64,000 nt of DNA from Anthoceros angustus (GCA_010909165.1 MU008191.1:574377-638376); one strand, 5' to 3'; counted from the first letter of the stretch, positions 37,803 to 49,739 are shown. Notes: generated from the sequence alone by a model not told the origin. Made by a program: numbers and translations.

Positions 37803-39615
37803 TCAGACATCAGGAAATGGTGGAAAAATATCATCCATCGGTCCAGCCGGAGCAACATCACCTGCTGGCACCAAACGCGCTGGAGGTAGAACAATCGGCG
37901 GCAGAGAATTCAGAGGAGGCAGCATTGGAGTCGGTGCCCGCGCTCTACCACGGGGAGATGGTGGAAAAATATCATCCATCGGTCCAGCCGGAGCAACATC
38001 ACCTGCTGGCACCAAACGCGCTGGAGGTAGAACAATCGGCGGCAGAGAATTCAAAGGAGGCAGCATCGGAGTCGGTGCCCGCGCTCTACCATGGTGAGAT
38101 GGTGGAAAAATATCATCCATCGGTCCAGCCGGAGCAACATCACCTGCTGGCACCAAACGCGCTGGAGGTAGAACAATCGGCGGCAGAGAATTCAGAGGAG
38201 GCAGCATTGGAGTCGGTGCCCGCGCTCTACCATGGGGAGATGGTGGAAAAATATCTATAGGTCCAGCCGGAGCAACATCACCTGCTGGCACAAAACCCGC
38301 TGGAGGTAGAACAATCGGCGGCAGAGAATTCAAAGGAGGCAGCATCGGAGTCGGTGCCCGCGCTCTACCATGGGGAGATGGTGGAAAAAGATCATCTATA
38401 GGTCCAGCCGGAGCAACATCACCTGCTGGCACAAAACCCGCTGGAGGTAGAACAATCGGCGGCAGAGAATTCAGAGGAGGCAGCATCGGAGTCGGTGCCC
38501 GCGCTCTACCACGGGGAGATGGTGGAAAAATATCTATAGGTCCAGCTGGAGCAACATCACCTGCTGGCACAAAACCTGCTGGAGGTAGAACAATAGGCGG
38601 CAGAGAATTCAGAGGAGGCAGCATTGGAGTCGGTGCCGGTGCTCTACCACGGGGAGATGGCGGAAAAAGATCATATATAGGTCCAGCCGGAGCAACATCA
38701 CCCCATGGCACCAATTCCGCTGGAGGTAGAACAATTGGCGGCAGAGAATCCAATGGTGGCAGCATTGGAGGTGGTGTGCGGGCCTTCATACCTCCTGGAC
38801 TTGGGGGACTGGGTGGGGATTCGACAGGAGCCCCTGGCGTTCCTGGACCAGGCTTCCCCCTTCCTCCACACTGCTGAACGCTTTGAAACACAAAGTCGTT
38901 CTTAAAGCCGTCATCTCTGACGTAGTAGAACACCACGTTGGAGTCCGGTGATATAACCTTCCCTGAATGAACCAGCCATTGATCTGTCTTCCCGGGCACC
39001 TCAGATATATCTCCATTTGGATCTTGCAGCGCCTTGAAATTGTCACAGCCCAAGATCACCTCTGACGGCCCGCATGTTGCGTTTGCGTTTGCACATGGAT
39101 TCGTCACATTTACCATGTACCTGTAGCCCTTGGTGCTTTGCTCTAGCGTTGTCTGGATGAGAATAAGGCTGTTTGGACACTCTTGTTCATCTGGCAGCAA
39201 AATTAAATATTGCAGGTCAATAAGATTCGACAGGCTGAAAGACGTATCTAACTTGATCAATCAAAATAGAAACCTTCAACGGCTTCAAGCTTCGCTAGCA
39301 ATAGACGTCCATGTGGCATTTCAATTCGAACTTGGTGATATGTAGGTAACATTGCAAGACTGCCGCCGTCTTGTAAAGCTATTTGAAAAAACAATTTTGA
39401 TTAAAATTATAAATATTCACTTTAGGTATTCAACTGATAAAACATGCACTTTATGTATTGAAATAATAAAATAGAAGTACTATAGTTCTAACGAGTTTGA
39501 ACAGAAAATACATACTTCCATGACCCAGATCGAAAATACATAATAGATTATATATGCTGAAGGAGAAGATAATAGTAGCAATTAATAGCAATTCCTTAGT
39601 TGTCCGACTTTTCAT
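37803..39615 (-). CDS. Secreted protein, TPD1-like domain plus seven proline-rich repeats
   Basis: Two exons on the minus strand. Exon 1 (39615-39516) encodes a clear signal peptide (MKSRTTKELLLIATIIFSFS…) and ends at a strong GTATGT donor. The acceptor CTGCCAG (39197-39191) opens exon 2 (39190-37803) in matching phase 1. The mature N-terminal part has YRYMVNVTNPCANANATCG, SEVILGCDNF, WLVHSGKVISPDSNVVFYY and ends QSVQQCG. Its spaced cysteines and 'extracellular ligand' look resemble TPD1-like proteins (ligand of the EMS1 receptor kinase), but this is tentative. Then come seven 46-47-aa repeats, each MLPPLNSLPPIVLPP… followed by VPAGDVAPAGP and FPPSP.GRARAPTP, the last one truncated. Such Pro-rich tails are typical of cell-wall proteins. 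The repeats are nearly identical at DNA level. Exon 1 and its upstream DNA are duplicated several times to the right. Confidence 0.65.
37810..38770 (-). repeat. 138/141-bp coding tandem repeat, seven units
   Basis: Direct repeats of 138 or 141 bp (46 or 47 codons) with very few substitutions encode the proline-rich tail of the secreted protein. Two units are one codon shorter. Near-identity between units points to recent expansion or homogenisation. Confidence 0.9.
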
Positions 39616-40778
39616 CTTGAATTATCCTACAAGAATGGAAGTAAAGAAATTAAAATAATTACAATACCTTTATAATTTTTTTCATCCACAACTAGATGAA
39701 CAATCCTTTCCATCCAAATTAGAAATGAATACACATATTAAAATCAAAGAGTCAATTTTTTTTTAAAAAAACACAAAAACATGATTAGACTTACTACACG
39801 TGCATACTCCAATCAAAAATCTTGTTTGGTATGACTCTACTCATACATATATAAACTATGAAGATATTGCTTATGCATAAGCGAGATAGATGTCTCATAT
39901 TAAAATTCATCAATTAAAAATATACATGTAACTAATAAATTTAAAATCTCAATCAATGAATAACAAAATCCATATAAAGAAGAAATCTCCCAAGAAACGA
40001 ACAATCAACAACCTTGTTCGTTGTTCTATAAGTACATATGTTTTCAAAAACACGTGAGACTGGGTCGAGGAAAGTCACGAGTACTCGCAATACTCGCAAA
40101 CCATACAAGGGACCCACCTATTTCTTGCATGCAAGATTGTGAGCTACAAAATCTTAAAATCAATCCACGTCGAAAACCTCCCTTGAGTTGTGAATGAAAA
40201 CACTCACTAATATTTATAGGTTTGCCAATAGTCAATTGAAGTCAAGAAGAAATTATGACAAGAGAGCAATAATTAAAAACTGAAGAAGGAGATATTCATA
40301 TATAAGAAAGCAATGGAAAGAAACTCGATATAATCTTAGGGAACAATCATTTAATCGAAATGATTGAATTTACTTATTTTTAATCCCAAGAGTAATCAAC
40401 TAGTGCAATTTTTAATCTCAAGAATAATAACTAGTGTACCACTTGGAAGGAGTGGCTAATATATAAATCGTAATGATGGAATTGTCTTCCACAGATGGTG
40501 CTTATTCTATAATTGGACCAGGTTAGATGTATATCATCATCATTATCTAGGAACATATACAAATTGCGTAACTTTGATTAGCGAGGGAACCATTATCAAA
40601 GGCAAAAGATTACAAGTCTGCAAGAGAGAAATTACCTCTTGCTACTTCTTTAAATTCAAAGGATCCATACACAATTTGTAGTTAGCCTAACTGGCAAAGC
40701 ATGTCATCTACAAGTCATTGCTGCATAGAGTAGTGCTCCATAGATATATGATCCTAAACTTGCTTCGGCCAGCTGCCG

Positions 40779-40945
40779 AATTGTAACCAAGGATCCAAGC
40801 GGTGAAAGCTCTTGGACGCGAATTGTAACCAAGGATCCAGGCAGTGAAAGCTCTTAGATGCGAATTGTAACCAAGGATCCAGGCGGTGAAAGCTCTTGGA
40901 CGTGAATTGTAACCAAGGATCCAGGCGGTGAAAGCTCTTGTACGT
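40779..40945. repeat. 42-bp tandem repeat, four copies
   Basis: The unit TTGTAACCAAGGATCCAGGCGG...AAAGCTCTTG begins at 40781, 40823, 40865 and 40907. On the minus strand it reads as 14 codons (YKSFHRLDPWLQFA), which matches the 3' end of the F-box copies (for example 51270-51330). It is therefore an exported, amplified piece of that gene's end. Confidence 0.8.
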
Positions 40946-41364
40946 AAACTGTTTGTTGGAGCAAGGGGTAAACCACCTCCAAACTGGAAGTATAGTTAAG
41001 TTGGTCGTGTGATGCGTTCTTTTGTCAGGCCTGTTGGTTCCTGCGGGTGGTGCAAAGGGAGGGTGCCGGCCGGCCGGTGCCCTCCTCTTTCACCACCCTA
41101 TTGGTGCCCATTGACTCCACAGCGGCGCTCCCGCATAATTCCACAGCTGGTTCCTCTGAGCCACACACTCAACATCATGAAATCTAAAGCTTGGTGGAGA
41201 AGAGACCCATGCTCTTCCCGTGGTTTGCACTCCACCCCTCCACAATTATTGCAAGCCTCCACACACACCGTCCCTCGCCCAATATTTTCAGCAACGAGCT
41301 CATACTCCAAGCTACCACCAACCCCTTCAATTACCTCCGCTGGCGCCCACCGTGCCGCACCTGT

Positions 41365-42600
41365 GATCCTACGGATGTAGGGCCACCTCTACACCTCCCT
41401 ACGGACGTAGGGTCAACTGCATGGCCCTACCGCCTCCACACTCTCCAGCAAGAAGGTCTCCCGTGGCGGATCTTGCTCCATGCCTTCCTCTTCCTCCTCC
41501 GAGTCATCCTCTACGGCCTTCCATATACCTGTCGGATGTGTTGGGCTGTCCAGCACCCTGGATCAGTCCTTGCATCCCTATTCTCCAGTTCCTCAAGTTC
41601 CTGCCGTGGCATAGTGAAGTTTATAAATCATTCCTCTATCATCTCCAAGTTGACATAGGCCCAATGGCAGCCATACACCCATTGCAATTGTACGTTGGGC
41701 TCTCCAGCAAACCATCTGAATGCCACCAAGTGCCTAGCCTCCACTTCCTCTTCACTCCACAGTCCCACCTAGCTCAAACTTGATGTCCTCACAGCATATA
41801 GCTCCTCATGCGCCCAAATCCCTCACTTGCAAGGTCCTAGGCATAAGGAGCCCAAATCCCTCACTTGCAAGGTCCTAGGCACAAAAATTCAGCGCCGCTG
41901 CCCTCTTCACAGTTGTGCTTCAAATCCCTTCACACACAACTCCTTATGCATGCATACCTTCTTCTCCTTGCACACACATGGGCACCGCGTTCTCACCAAG
42001 TCCTTGCCCTAGCTTTCCCTTGCATGCACAAGCTCTTCCGTGCGATTCCTCGCAGGCTTCCTAGGTGTCACTCCCTACACACCCCCCTTGCATGGCCCTT
42101 TGGTAGTGATAGTGAAACTTCTTGATATAGGCCGTCGATTCCTTGCCATGTGGCACCATTTCCACCATCCTCTGCCTACGTAGGGAGACCTTACCGCTCC
42201 CTACGGTAGGGAGACACTCTCATCCTACCTATCTACCTACCTAACTATCCTACATGTAGGGAGCCCTTGCTGCCCTACATCCTACCCATGTAGGGCCACC
42301 CCGATCACCCTACATCTCTGTCACGCACTGCGTCACGCACTACCCTACCCACATACATACATGTATGTATGTCCTACCCATATACATACACGCATTGTCC
42401 TACCCACATACATACATGTAGGGATCCCTGCCCTACCTATGTAGGGTCACCCTTGTCACCCTACGTACTACCTTAACCTGTCCGAGATCCCTCCGCCCTA
42501 CACCTACTCCACGTGGGGTGCACCTCCCTACAGTAGGGAGTGCCATGCCCTACGTCCACTACCACCCTACACCTCCTCCGCGTAGGGTGCACCACTCAAA
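41365..42600. repeat. Cluster of CCCTAC / GTAGGG motifs in both orientations
   Basis: Many copies of CCCTAC face GTAGGG within 5-20 bp (for example CCTACGTAGGG at 42177, CCCTACGGTAGGG at 42199, CCTACATGTAGGG at 42250), giving numerous small imperfect palindromes. A CATACATACATGTATGTATG palindrome lies near 42352. No coding sense is apparent. Confidence 0.6.
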
Positions 42601-42775
42601 CACTCTCCCAATTAGCTCTCATGTGACTTCTGCAAATATAATAAGCTGAAACACCTCACACAAAAAGCACCCCATCCCTACGCACCACTCAAACACTCTC
42701 CCAATTAGCTCTCATGTGACTTCTGCAAATATAATAAGCTAAAACACCTCACACAAAAAGCACCCCATCTCAGCA
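42591..42775 (+). repeat. 93-bp direct repeat, two copies
   Basis: ACCACTCAAACACTCTCCCAA... through AAAAAGCACCCCATC occurs at 42591 and 42684 with a single substitution seen in the shared part. Confidence 0.85.
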
Positions 42776-43807
42776 TTGATTTGCCCCTAAGGGGCTTGAC
42801 TTTGGAGTTCTTACACTTCACTATCCAACACACCAAATTGGCTTGCACGTGGTATTTGCCATGAATAAATTGGCCTTATTCTCTGGTGAACTCCTCACGC
42901 CTCAACATCATCTCGTATCAACCCTCCTTGCTGCCCATTTTTCCTCGCGGCCACCACAACGGCCTCCCTTCACTTTGACTTGCAGCCCCACTGCAAATTC
43001 TGCCGTCATGATGCACATCCCGTTGTGATCCCTTCACCATGTTGCAGCCCACCTGCAACACTGCCTTCCTATGGTTTTGCCACACCTCCATCTTGCAGCC
43101 CAGCTACAAATTCAGCCTGCTGTGAGTGCTCTACCCTGGCCTTTCCTAGTTCAACACAGGGCCATCCTCACATCGTGACTCCATTGAGAGCTCTTCCATG
43201 TGCCTCGGCACCGCCATGGCCTCCTCTTACAACCCTTGTGGCTGCCCACCCTGAACATGAGCTCCTCGCTCCCATCCTTGCACCCATTGCTGCTCCTCTC
43301 TCGCATGCTGAGCTCCCAGCCTAGAGCCACCCAGGATCCCTGAATTCCACCATTACGCACTTGGCCCATCTACCAGCGCCCTCCCATCGCAAAATCTCAG
43401 CAACATGAGCACCTACCCATGTCTCACTTCTTCCACACGTGTGGCAAATTACTTTTGCCTTAGGTGGTGGCCCCCAATAATCAGGCCTTTGCCTCTGCAA
43501 GCCTATCAGCATTGCTTGTGCAAAGAACCTCAAGCTACTTCCTTGGCTTAATTGCCTTCACCCTCTACTCCTCATTCTCCAACAAATTGCCTCAAGATCT
43601 TCTCGATACCTCTTCCACTTCACTTCAATTCTCTCGATTCGCTTGACTCTGCTCAGTTTGCTCTAGTTTGATCCCTTTTGATCCAAAAAGTAGGAGTGCC
43701 CAAACTTTCATGTTCCACATGGTGCAGAGGGAGGGCGCCGGCCGGTCGGCGCCCTCCTCAAGCACTACCCGTAGGGTGCTTTGATGCGGGGACTATGGAC
43801 CGCGTCC

Positions 43808-43918
43808 GAAATTTGGCGGTGGTCCTTGACTCAGTATCGGCGTAAGGCATGGACGAGTCGCCAGGCCGCCCTCTTGAATGGCTATTGTTGATGCTGATGA
43901 CCACTTCCTCCTTTAGCA
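43808..43918 (-). repeat. Inverted segment relative to units 2 and 3
   Basis: The 111 bp read as the reverse complement of 50084-50195 (and of the matching part of unit 3, about 58066-58173), while the flanks (GATGCGGGG... before, TAGTATTGAAATAAGACTC after) keep the normal orientation. Confidence 0.85.
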
Positions 43919-44180
43919 GTTGTTTGTTGCAAGTTTTTCACGAGTATTGAAATAAGACTCTCACAAGTACATGCATGATTTTTATTGTGTTCCACCACTT
44001 GAAAAGTAATATTTTTGGTTGTAATAAACAGATGAAAATGGCAGCCCACTATGCTTTCTACAAAAATGCAGACAGGCCCGCATCCTACAGTGCTCTACTT
44101 CTGGGGTATAGAATTGAAAGTGCGTCTTTCATCAAAGGTATGGACTCCCAAAGGGTGTGCCCATTATCATAGCTTGGCAG

Positions 44181-44441
44181 TGTAAGGGTATTAAAGCCCA
44201 ATGTACTTAGACTAATATGCTTAGTCTAAGTTAGGTGTCAATTTAGTATCATTAGTTTAGCTAACGCTAATCACTAGGAAGCTTCTTGCGCGGTTTCCTA
44301 GGGTCTTCTTGTGGACCTTCCTAAGGAGCCCTGCTGGAGGGTATATATACCCCCAGAGCCCTCATTTCAATGAGAGAGATACATTTGCTTCCTCCTCTCC
44401 TCTCCTCTTTCCACCATCATGGGCTGCCACACGATCCTTCA
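44181..44441 (+). mobile_element. 5' LTR of a truncated Ty1/copia element
   Basis: The 261-bp segment begins TGTAAGG, ends TTCA, and contains a TATA-like GGTATATATACC near 44340. It is followed after two bases by TGGTATCAGAGC (44444-44455), the standard primer-binding site complementary to initiator methionine tRNA. This places the segment as the left LTR of a plus-strand copia element. No 3' LTR is found in the window. Confidence 0.8.
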
Positions 44442-44443
44442 AC

Positions 44444-44455
44444 TGGTATCAGAGC
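44444..44455 (+). other. Primer-binding site (initiator tRNA-Met)
   Basis: TGGTATCAGAGC directly after the LTR is the canonical plant copia primer-binding site for minus-strand DNA synthesis. Confidence 0.9.
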
Positions 44456-44550
44456 TTTGGTCTGGTTGTGTTGTGATGCTAGACGATTCTAGCTTCTAGC
44501 GGCGCAGCCGTGGAATGCGGTGATCCATATCGCGGCAGCGCAACGCCGCG

Positions 44551-45060
44551 GAGGCCGTGAGCGGGCGAGGCCGTGAGCGGGCGAGGCCGTGAGCGGGCGA
44601 GGCCGCGAACGCGCAAGGCCTCCCGGGCGCCTGCAGAGCCTGCGGACGCTGCACGGCGGAGGCCGTGAGCGGGCGAGGCCGTGAGCGGGCGAGGCCGCGG
44701 CGTCAGCGGACACGGCGGCGGCGTCAGCGGACACGGCGGCGGCCGTGAGCGGGCGAGGCCGCGGCGGCGTCAGCGGACACGGCGGCGGCCGTGGCGGGGC
44801 AGGCCGTGGCGGGGCAGGCCGTGGCGGGGCAGGCCGTGAGCGGGCGAGGCCGTGAGCGGGCGAGGCCGTGAGCGGGCGAGGCCGTGAGCGGGCGAGGCCG
44901 TGAGCGGGCGAGGCCGTGGCGGGGCAGGCCGTGAGCGGGCGAGGCCGTGAGCGGGCGAGGCCGTGGCGGGGCAGGCCGTGGCGGGGCAGGCCGTGAGCGG
45001 GCGAGGCCGTGAGCGGGCGAGGCCGTGAGCGGGCGAGGCCGTGAGCGGGCGAGGCCGTGG
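44551..45060 (+). repeat. GC-rich 16-bp minisatellite in the copia leader
   Basis: The unit GAGGCCGTGAGCGGGC is repeated with variants (GGCCGTGGCGGGGCA and a GGCGTCAGCGGACAC form) over 510 bp between primer-binding site and gag. The long minus-strand ORFs here are repeat translation, not genes. Confidence 0.9.
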
Positions 45061-45235
45061 CGCCCAAGAACCCAGTACCAAAATAATCGCGGTGCCGGGC
45101 GGCGAAGTAAAATTCGCCAAAATATTCTAATACTAAGGGAATGTAACTAATACACTCAGTCAGATGACTTTATTTCTTTTTTTAACTTTTCTGACAAGGC
45201 GAGTCGAGTGTTTTATCTGTATTGTTTTTTGAATC

Positions 45236-45510
45236 ATGATGTTTTCATCATCAAAAAACGTCATGTTCAATATTGAGAAGTTAGATGGTACTAACTTCCC
45301 GTTTTGGAAAGAACAAGTGTATAATGTTCTAGTGCAGAAAAAGTAGATCAAGCCCATAAAGCTGTTACGCGTCAAACCAGATAGTATGACACAGGATGAG
45401 TGGCAGGACCTGGATGAGCTTGCTAGATCTATTATCATGCTAACATTGTCAAAATTGTACTTCAATGTGAGATAAAACCACGAGTTACTGATTTGTGGGG
45501 AAGGTGTGAC
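45236..45510 (+). pseudogene. Copia gag N-terminal remnant
   Basis: From ATG 45236 the frame gives FNIEKLDGTNFPFWKEQVYN, the typical copia gag start (…KLDGSNFxxWK…), then an in-frame TAG at 45344, then LDELARSIIMLTLSK. A frame change before about 45476 continues as IKPRVTDLWGR. Homology stops where the array sequence resumes, so the protease, integrase and reverse transcriptase are missing. The element is dead and truncated. Confidence 0.75.
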
Positions 45511-46070
45511 TTTGAGAACTGTTGTTTCGACCAAAGGGGTGACTATATTCCCCTTTAGAAATTATGGTGTTACCTCTTTGAGGTAAATTGTCATAAAACA
45601 TGCAGGATAATTCAATGTCTTTAGGTGGTTCGCCACATTTCATCTCACAATTCTCGATGCGAGATGCCTTTGTGGTATGCATGAAGTTGATACGCAATCG
45701 CATGCCATTGGAAAGCTCGTCGTTGCATGAGGCGGGCTGATGTTTTTAGATTCATTAAGCACGCCTTAAAAATGAAAGAGTGAAGCTCGTGAATCATTGA
45801 AAAAATAGGCCAACAAAGACCCGTTCATTACGGTGGTGGTCTCACATAGTGTGAGTGCTCGAGGAGTGTGGCATGCCCTACATGAAGCACGACAAAAACA
45901 AAAGCAGACAATGATTTCCCGAAAACTGCAATTCCCTAAATGATGTGAGACGGTCGAACATGAAGTAGATATATGTATGTTCCTAGACATTTTTGGTAGT
46001 GAAATTTTACTTCAAAAGAAGCGAGAACATGTCAAGTGAGCGTGTTCAAAGTAATGTAAAGACTACTTTC

Positions 46071-47293
46071 CTAGCCACAACAGCCCAAACTGTCGCAAGG
46101 GGTTGGGCGTATGTTCCTCAACTTGCTTTCGGTGTCGAGTTCCAACCAAGGATCCAAAGTGAAAGCTCTTGTACACAAAGTGTTTGTTGGGATAGGCGGA
46201 AGGCACCTCCAAGTCATGAGCTTTTGTCGCAAATCGAGACACGATCGGCTCCACTGCTCATGCATCACGATACTTGGAAATCCGCCCGCCACAATCACAG
46301 TGCGTCCATGACTCAAATTTTTCCATAATTGAGTGAACATGGCGGGGGCATGGCCTCCACCATCGCCCACGTCATGGACGCGAAATCCAGCTCCCAAATC
46401 TCCAAACTCACTTCACTCACGGGAATTCCAACACTTGGTCACGCATGGCCCCTGCACGCTCACGAGGTTGGAGTAGAAGATGAAGCGGCGGCGCCGGGCG
46501 CGCACAGCCCACCGGCCTCCTCTAGGTCATAGGCCAGCAGTCGCATCCTAGTGTGGCCAAGCGGTGAGCACGGTGCCACAAAGACTCCATGATCGGACTT
46601 GTTGCTGAAACGCGTCCACAGGAAACCTTGAGGTTGTCATGCTCCACCTCCGAGCGTGGAATCGAAGACAAACGCGTCGGGACGGGTTGGCCCATATCCT
46701 CGGACAGCCTCGAGTTGCGTAGTGCCACAAGCTTGAAGCATTTTGCCGTGGCGCCCACCAACACGCCCTCCACATCGCCGACCCGCACACCACGTGCCGG
46801 AGCGAGCCCAAGAGCCCGCCGCCGGGTTGCGCATGTGGGATGACCATCCGCCTTGCCGCCATCCGGCATATGTATTCGCGACTATCGGCCAGCAAGGCGT
46901 CGCCGCCGACACCGTGGGAGCTCCACATCCCGCGTCGAATCCATGGCGGAGTTGGAGTTGGTACCCGGTGGGAGGCGGGTTGTAGACGCATGAGGCCATG
47001 CTCATGTTGTGGAGGCGGCCTACTACGAACGATGCAATCCGCACTCCGCTTGTGATTCCATGCGCTCCTTCAACAACCACGCGACTCCACGGCCGCATTC
47101 CATGCCCTACACACCGCGGGATCGTAGAAGACTCACCAATGGCAGCCGAGCTCGGATCAAGGCCACCATGGTGCCACACAACTCGCTACACGCAACATCC
47201 TCGCACCATCCATCCGGAACCTTCATTCTCCGTCTCCATCCCGCAACCTCGAGCTCGTTTTGCTTGAACGCTTGAACGAAAGACGACGTACAT
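46071..47293 (-). pseudogene. F-box/kelch gene, array copy A (frameshifted)
   Basis: Homologous to copy B (51230-52470). N-terminal F-box DNA is at the high-coordinate end and the C-terminal part (MTWRCLPPIP, TLDPWLELDTESK, a typical F-box/kelch ending) at the low end. No single frame spans it. Differences from copy B are mostly small indels at CpG-containing motifs; whether these are real is unresolved. F-box proteins recruit substrates to SCF ubiquitin ligases. Confidence 0.6.
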
Positions 47294-48454
47294 GATATTT
47301 AATGTCCCAAATCACTACATATATAGCCTTTGAGTTCAATGGTTCGATGGTATAATCTCGAGAAATAAGAATCGATCTCGTTGATTGCAAAGTAGCTTTC
47401 CCAATTAACACTATACCACCGGATGTACATGTGCGGGCACTCCGCTTTGGGAAAGGCAAGCTTCATACACAACTAGAAAACGAGGGCTTGATCTATTGTG
47501 TCGCAACCAACAGTTGATCGGTAATAAACATGTACACAAAATGTGGCGGGTTGGAAAGCGTTAACACAAATCTGTCCAAAACGATATGCGATGTCTTGAC
47601 TCACCGCAGTATTCGAGGGTCACATTGCCCAAACCTCTATGCGGTGGTACCTATAGCATCTCGAGCTACCGCATCCGCTCAACTTGGCAAGACCCATGGC
47701 CATCAAGACGTCAATGTGCATCCGGTTGGTTCATGGTGCGGCTACATACCAGTCTGGATCTGCGACTGAAAATGGGCTCCATGTGCACAGCGTGAGGAGC
47801 CTAGCAATTCCACCCCAATAAAGAGTGTAGGTGGGGCCGGGCTAGGTTTTCCAACAATGTCTAGTCGTTGGAGCAGAGCACTTGTGGCCACAATTTTTCC
47901 TGGACCCTCCCATAACGAGATAAGAAGAGCTCCGTGCATGGCATGCACCACGCTGAAGGGGTTTAATTGTGAGGTGTTGTGGTTAGACTAGTGTAGACCA
48001 GCTTGGGTTGAGGAGCTACTCGGCTCCTCGGCATGGAGATGGGTCATGATGGCTCTCCTTCCACGACGAGCTCTCCGGATGAGCTTGGACCGGCAGCGGG
48101 ATCGGGAATGGGTGTCATGGTGGAACGGTGAGCACGTTATGTCGATGGGAAGTTTTTGAGGCATGCCATTGGAGAATCTGCCGGTGATGAGTTTTTGATG
48201 AGATGAGTTCCTTTCAGGAACTTGAAACTTGGGAATGTATGTGTTTGTCTCTCTTTGAACGAGTGGTAGGTGCTCATGACTTGGAGTCGCACTCGTGAGA
48301 ACACCCCGAACTAGTGTATTCAGCGTTTGACTATTCCACATGCGCCTTTGGAGGATTTTGCATGGGTTGAGAGCTTTCCTAGCGAGTTGAGCTCAACCTC
48401 TTTTCAACACAATCCCAAATTTAACAAGCCCCTCGATGGCCCAACAATACATAC

Positions 48455-48554
48455 TTCCATGACCCGGATCGAAAATACATAATAGATTATACATGCTGAA
48501 GGAGAAGAGGACAGTAGCAATTAATAGCAATTCCTTAGTCGTCCGAGTCTTCAT
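48455..48554 (-). pseudogene. Orphan signal-peptide exon, copy 2 (frame intact)
   Basis: The 100-bp exon is the same length as exon 1 of the secreted-protein gene and encodes MKTRTTKELLLIATVLFSFS... with a few substitutions. The GTATGT donor is kept. On its 3' side the original intron and exon 2 are replaced by unrelated array sequence (GTATGTATTGTTGGGCC). Confidence 0.8.
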
Positions 48555-49739
48555 CTTGAATTATCCTACAAGAATGGAAGTAAAGAAATCAAAATAAATA
48601 CATTACCTTTATAATTATTTTCATCCACAACTAGATGAACAAGCCTTTCCATCTAAATTAGAAATGAATACACATATTAAAATCAAAGAGTCAAATTTAA
48701 AAACAAAACTCAAAAACGTGATTAGACTTATTAGATTCGTGCATCTAATCAAAAATGTTTTTGGTATGTCTATACCGATACATATATAAACTGAAGATAT
48801 TACTTATGCAAAAGCGAGGTAGATGTCTCATATTTAAATTCGTGAATTAAAAATATATATATATAACCAATAAATTTAAAATCTCAATCAATGAATAACA
48901 AAATCCATATAAAGAAGAAAGCACCCAAGAAATCGAACAATCAACAACCTTGTCCAAGTTGTTCTATAAGTGCATATGTTTTCAAAACACGTGAGATTGG
49001 GTCGAGAAAAGTCACAGTACTGCAATACTGCAAAACATACAAGGGACCCGCCTATTTCTTGCATGCAAGATTGTGAGCTACAAAATCCTAAAATCAATCC
49101 ACGCCGAAACCTCCCTTGAGTTTGTGGATGAAAACACTCACCATCATTTATAGGTTTGCCAATAGTCAATTGGAGTCAAGAAGAAATTATGACAAGAGAG
49201 CAATAATTAAAAACTAAAGAAGGGATAATCATATATAAGAAAGCAATGGAAAGAAACTCGATATTTTCTTAGGGAACAATCATTTAATCGAAATGATTGA
49301 ATTTACTTATTTTTAATCCCAAGAGTAATCAACTAGTGCAATTTTAATCTCAAGAATAATAACGAGTGTACCACTTGGGAGGAGTGGCTAACATATAAAT
49401 TGTAATGATGGAGTTGTCTTCCACAGATGGTGCTTATTCTATAATTGGACCAAAGTTAGATGTATATCATCATCATTATCTAGGCACGTATACAAATTGC
49501 GTAACTTTCATCATCATTATCTAGGCAAGTATACAAATTGTGTAACTTTGATTAGCGAGGAACCATTATCAAAGGCAAAAGATTACAAGTCTTTACGCCT
49601 TGCTACTTCTTTAAATTCAAACGATCCATACACAATTTGTAGTTAGCCTAAGCGGCAAAGCATGTCATCTACAAGTCATTGTCGCATAGAGTAGTACTCC
49701 ATAGATATATGTTCCTAAACTTGCTTTCGGTGTCGAGTT

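Larger units (their letters stand above)
41088..43720. other. Insertion bounded by GC-rich palindromes
   Basis: Units 2 and 3 lack this segment. Both sides carry a 30-bp GC-rich palindrome (41057-41087 and 43730-43759: GGGAGGG.GCC…GGC.CCCTCCT). Inside, no protein domain is recognised. It includes a region dense in CCCTAC/GTAGGG motifs and a 93-bp direct repeat (42591 and 42684). Confidence 0.5.
39513..48451. repeat. Array unit 1 (enlarged, 8.9 kb)
   Basis: Homology with the later units starts about at the splice donor of the secreted-protein gene. Block order on the plus strand: AT-rich exon-1/upstream block, 42-bp repeats, GC-palindrome block, block around 43980-44180, leader to the F-box copy, F-box copy, and a further 1.1-kb block. 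Unit 1 is about 2.3 kb longer than units 2 and 3 because of the insertion at 41088-43720 and the copia fragment. Confidence 0.75.

Noticed and set aside
37803-38260. Plus-strand ORF of 155 codons with repeats (QHHLLAPNALEVEQ)
   Set aside because: It is the opposite strand of the proline-rich repeat; the minus strand has the signal peptide, splice sites and domain.
44489-45120. Minus-strand ORFs of 192 and 116 codons
   Set aside because: They are translations of the 16-bp GC minisatellite (repeated ARSRPRPLTASPAHGL).
47530-48341. Open frames on both strands in the block after the F-box copies
   Set aside because: They are conserved among units only because the DNA is duplicated; no motif or splice-supported gene model was found.
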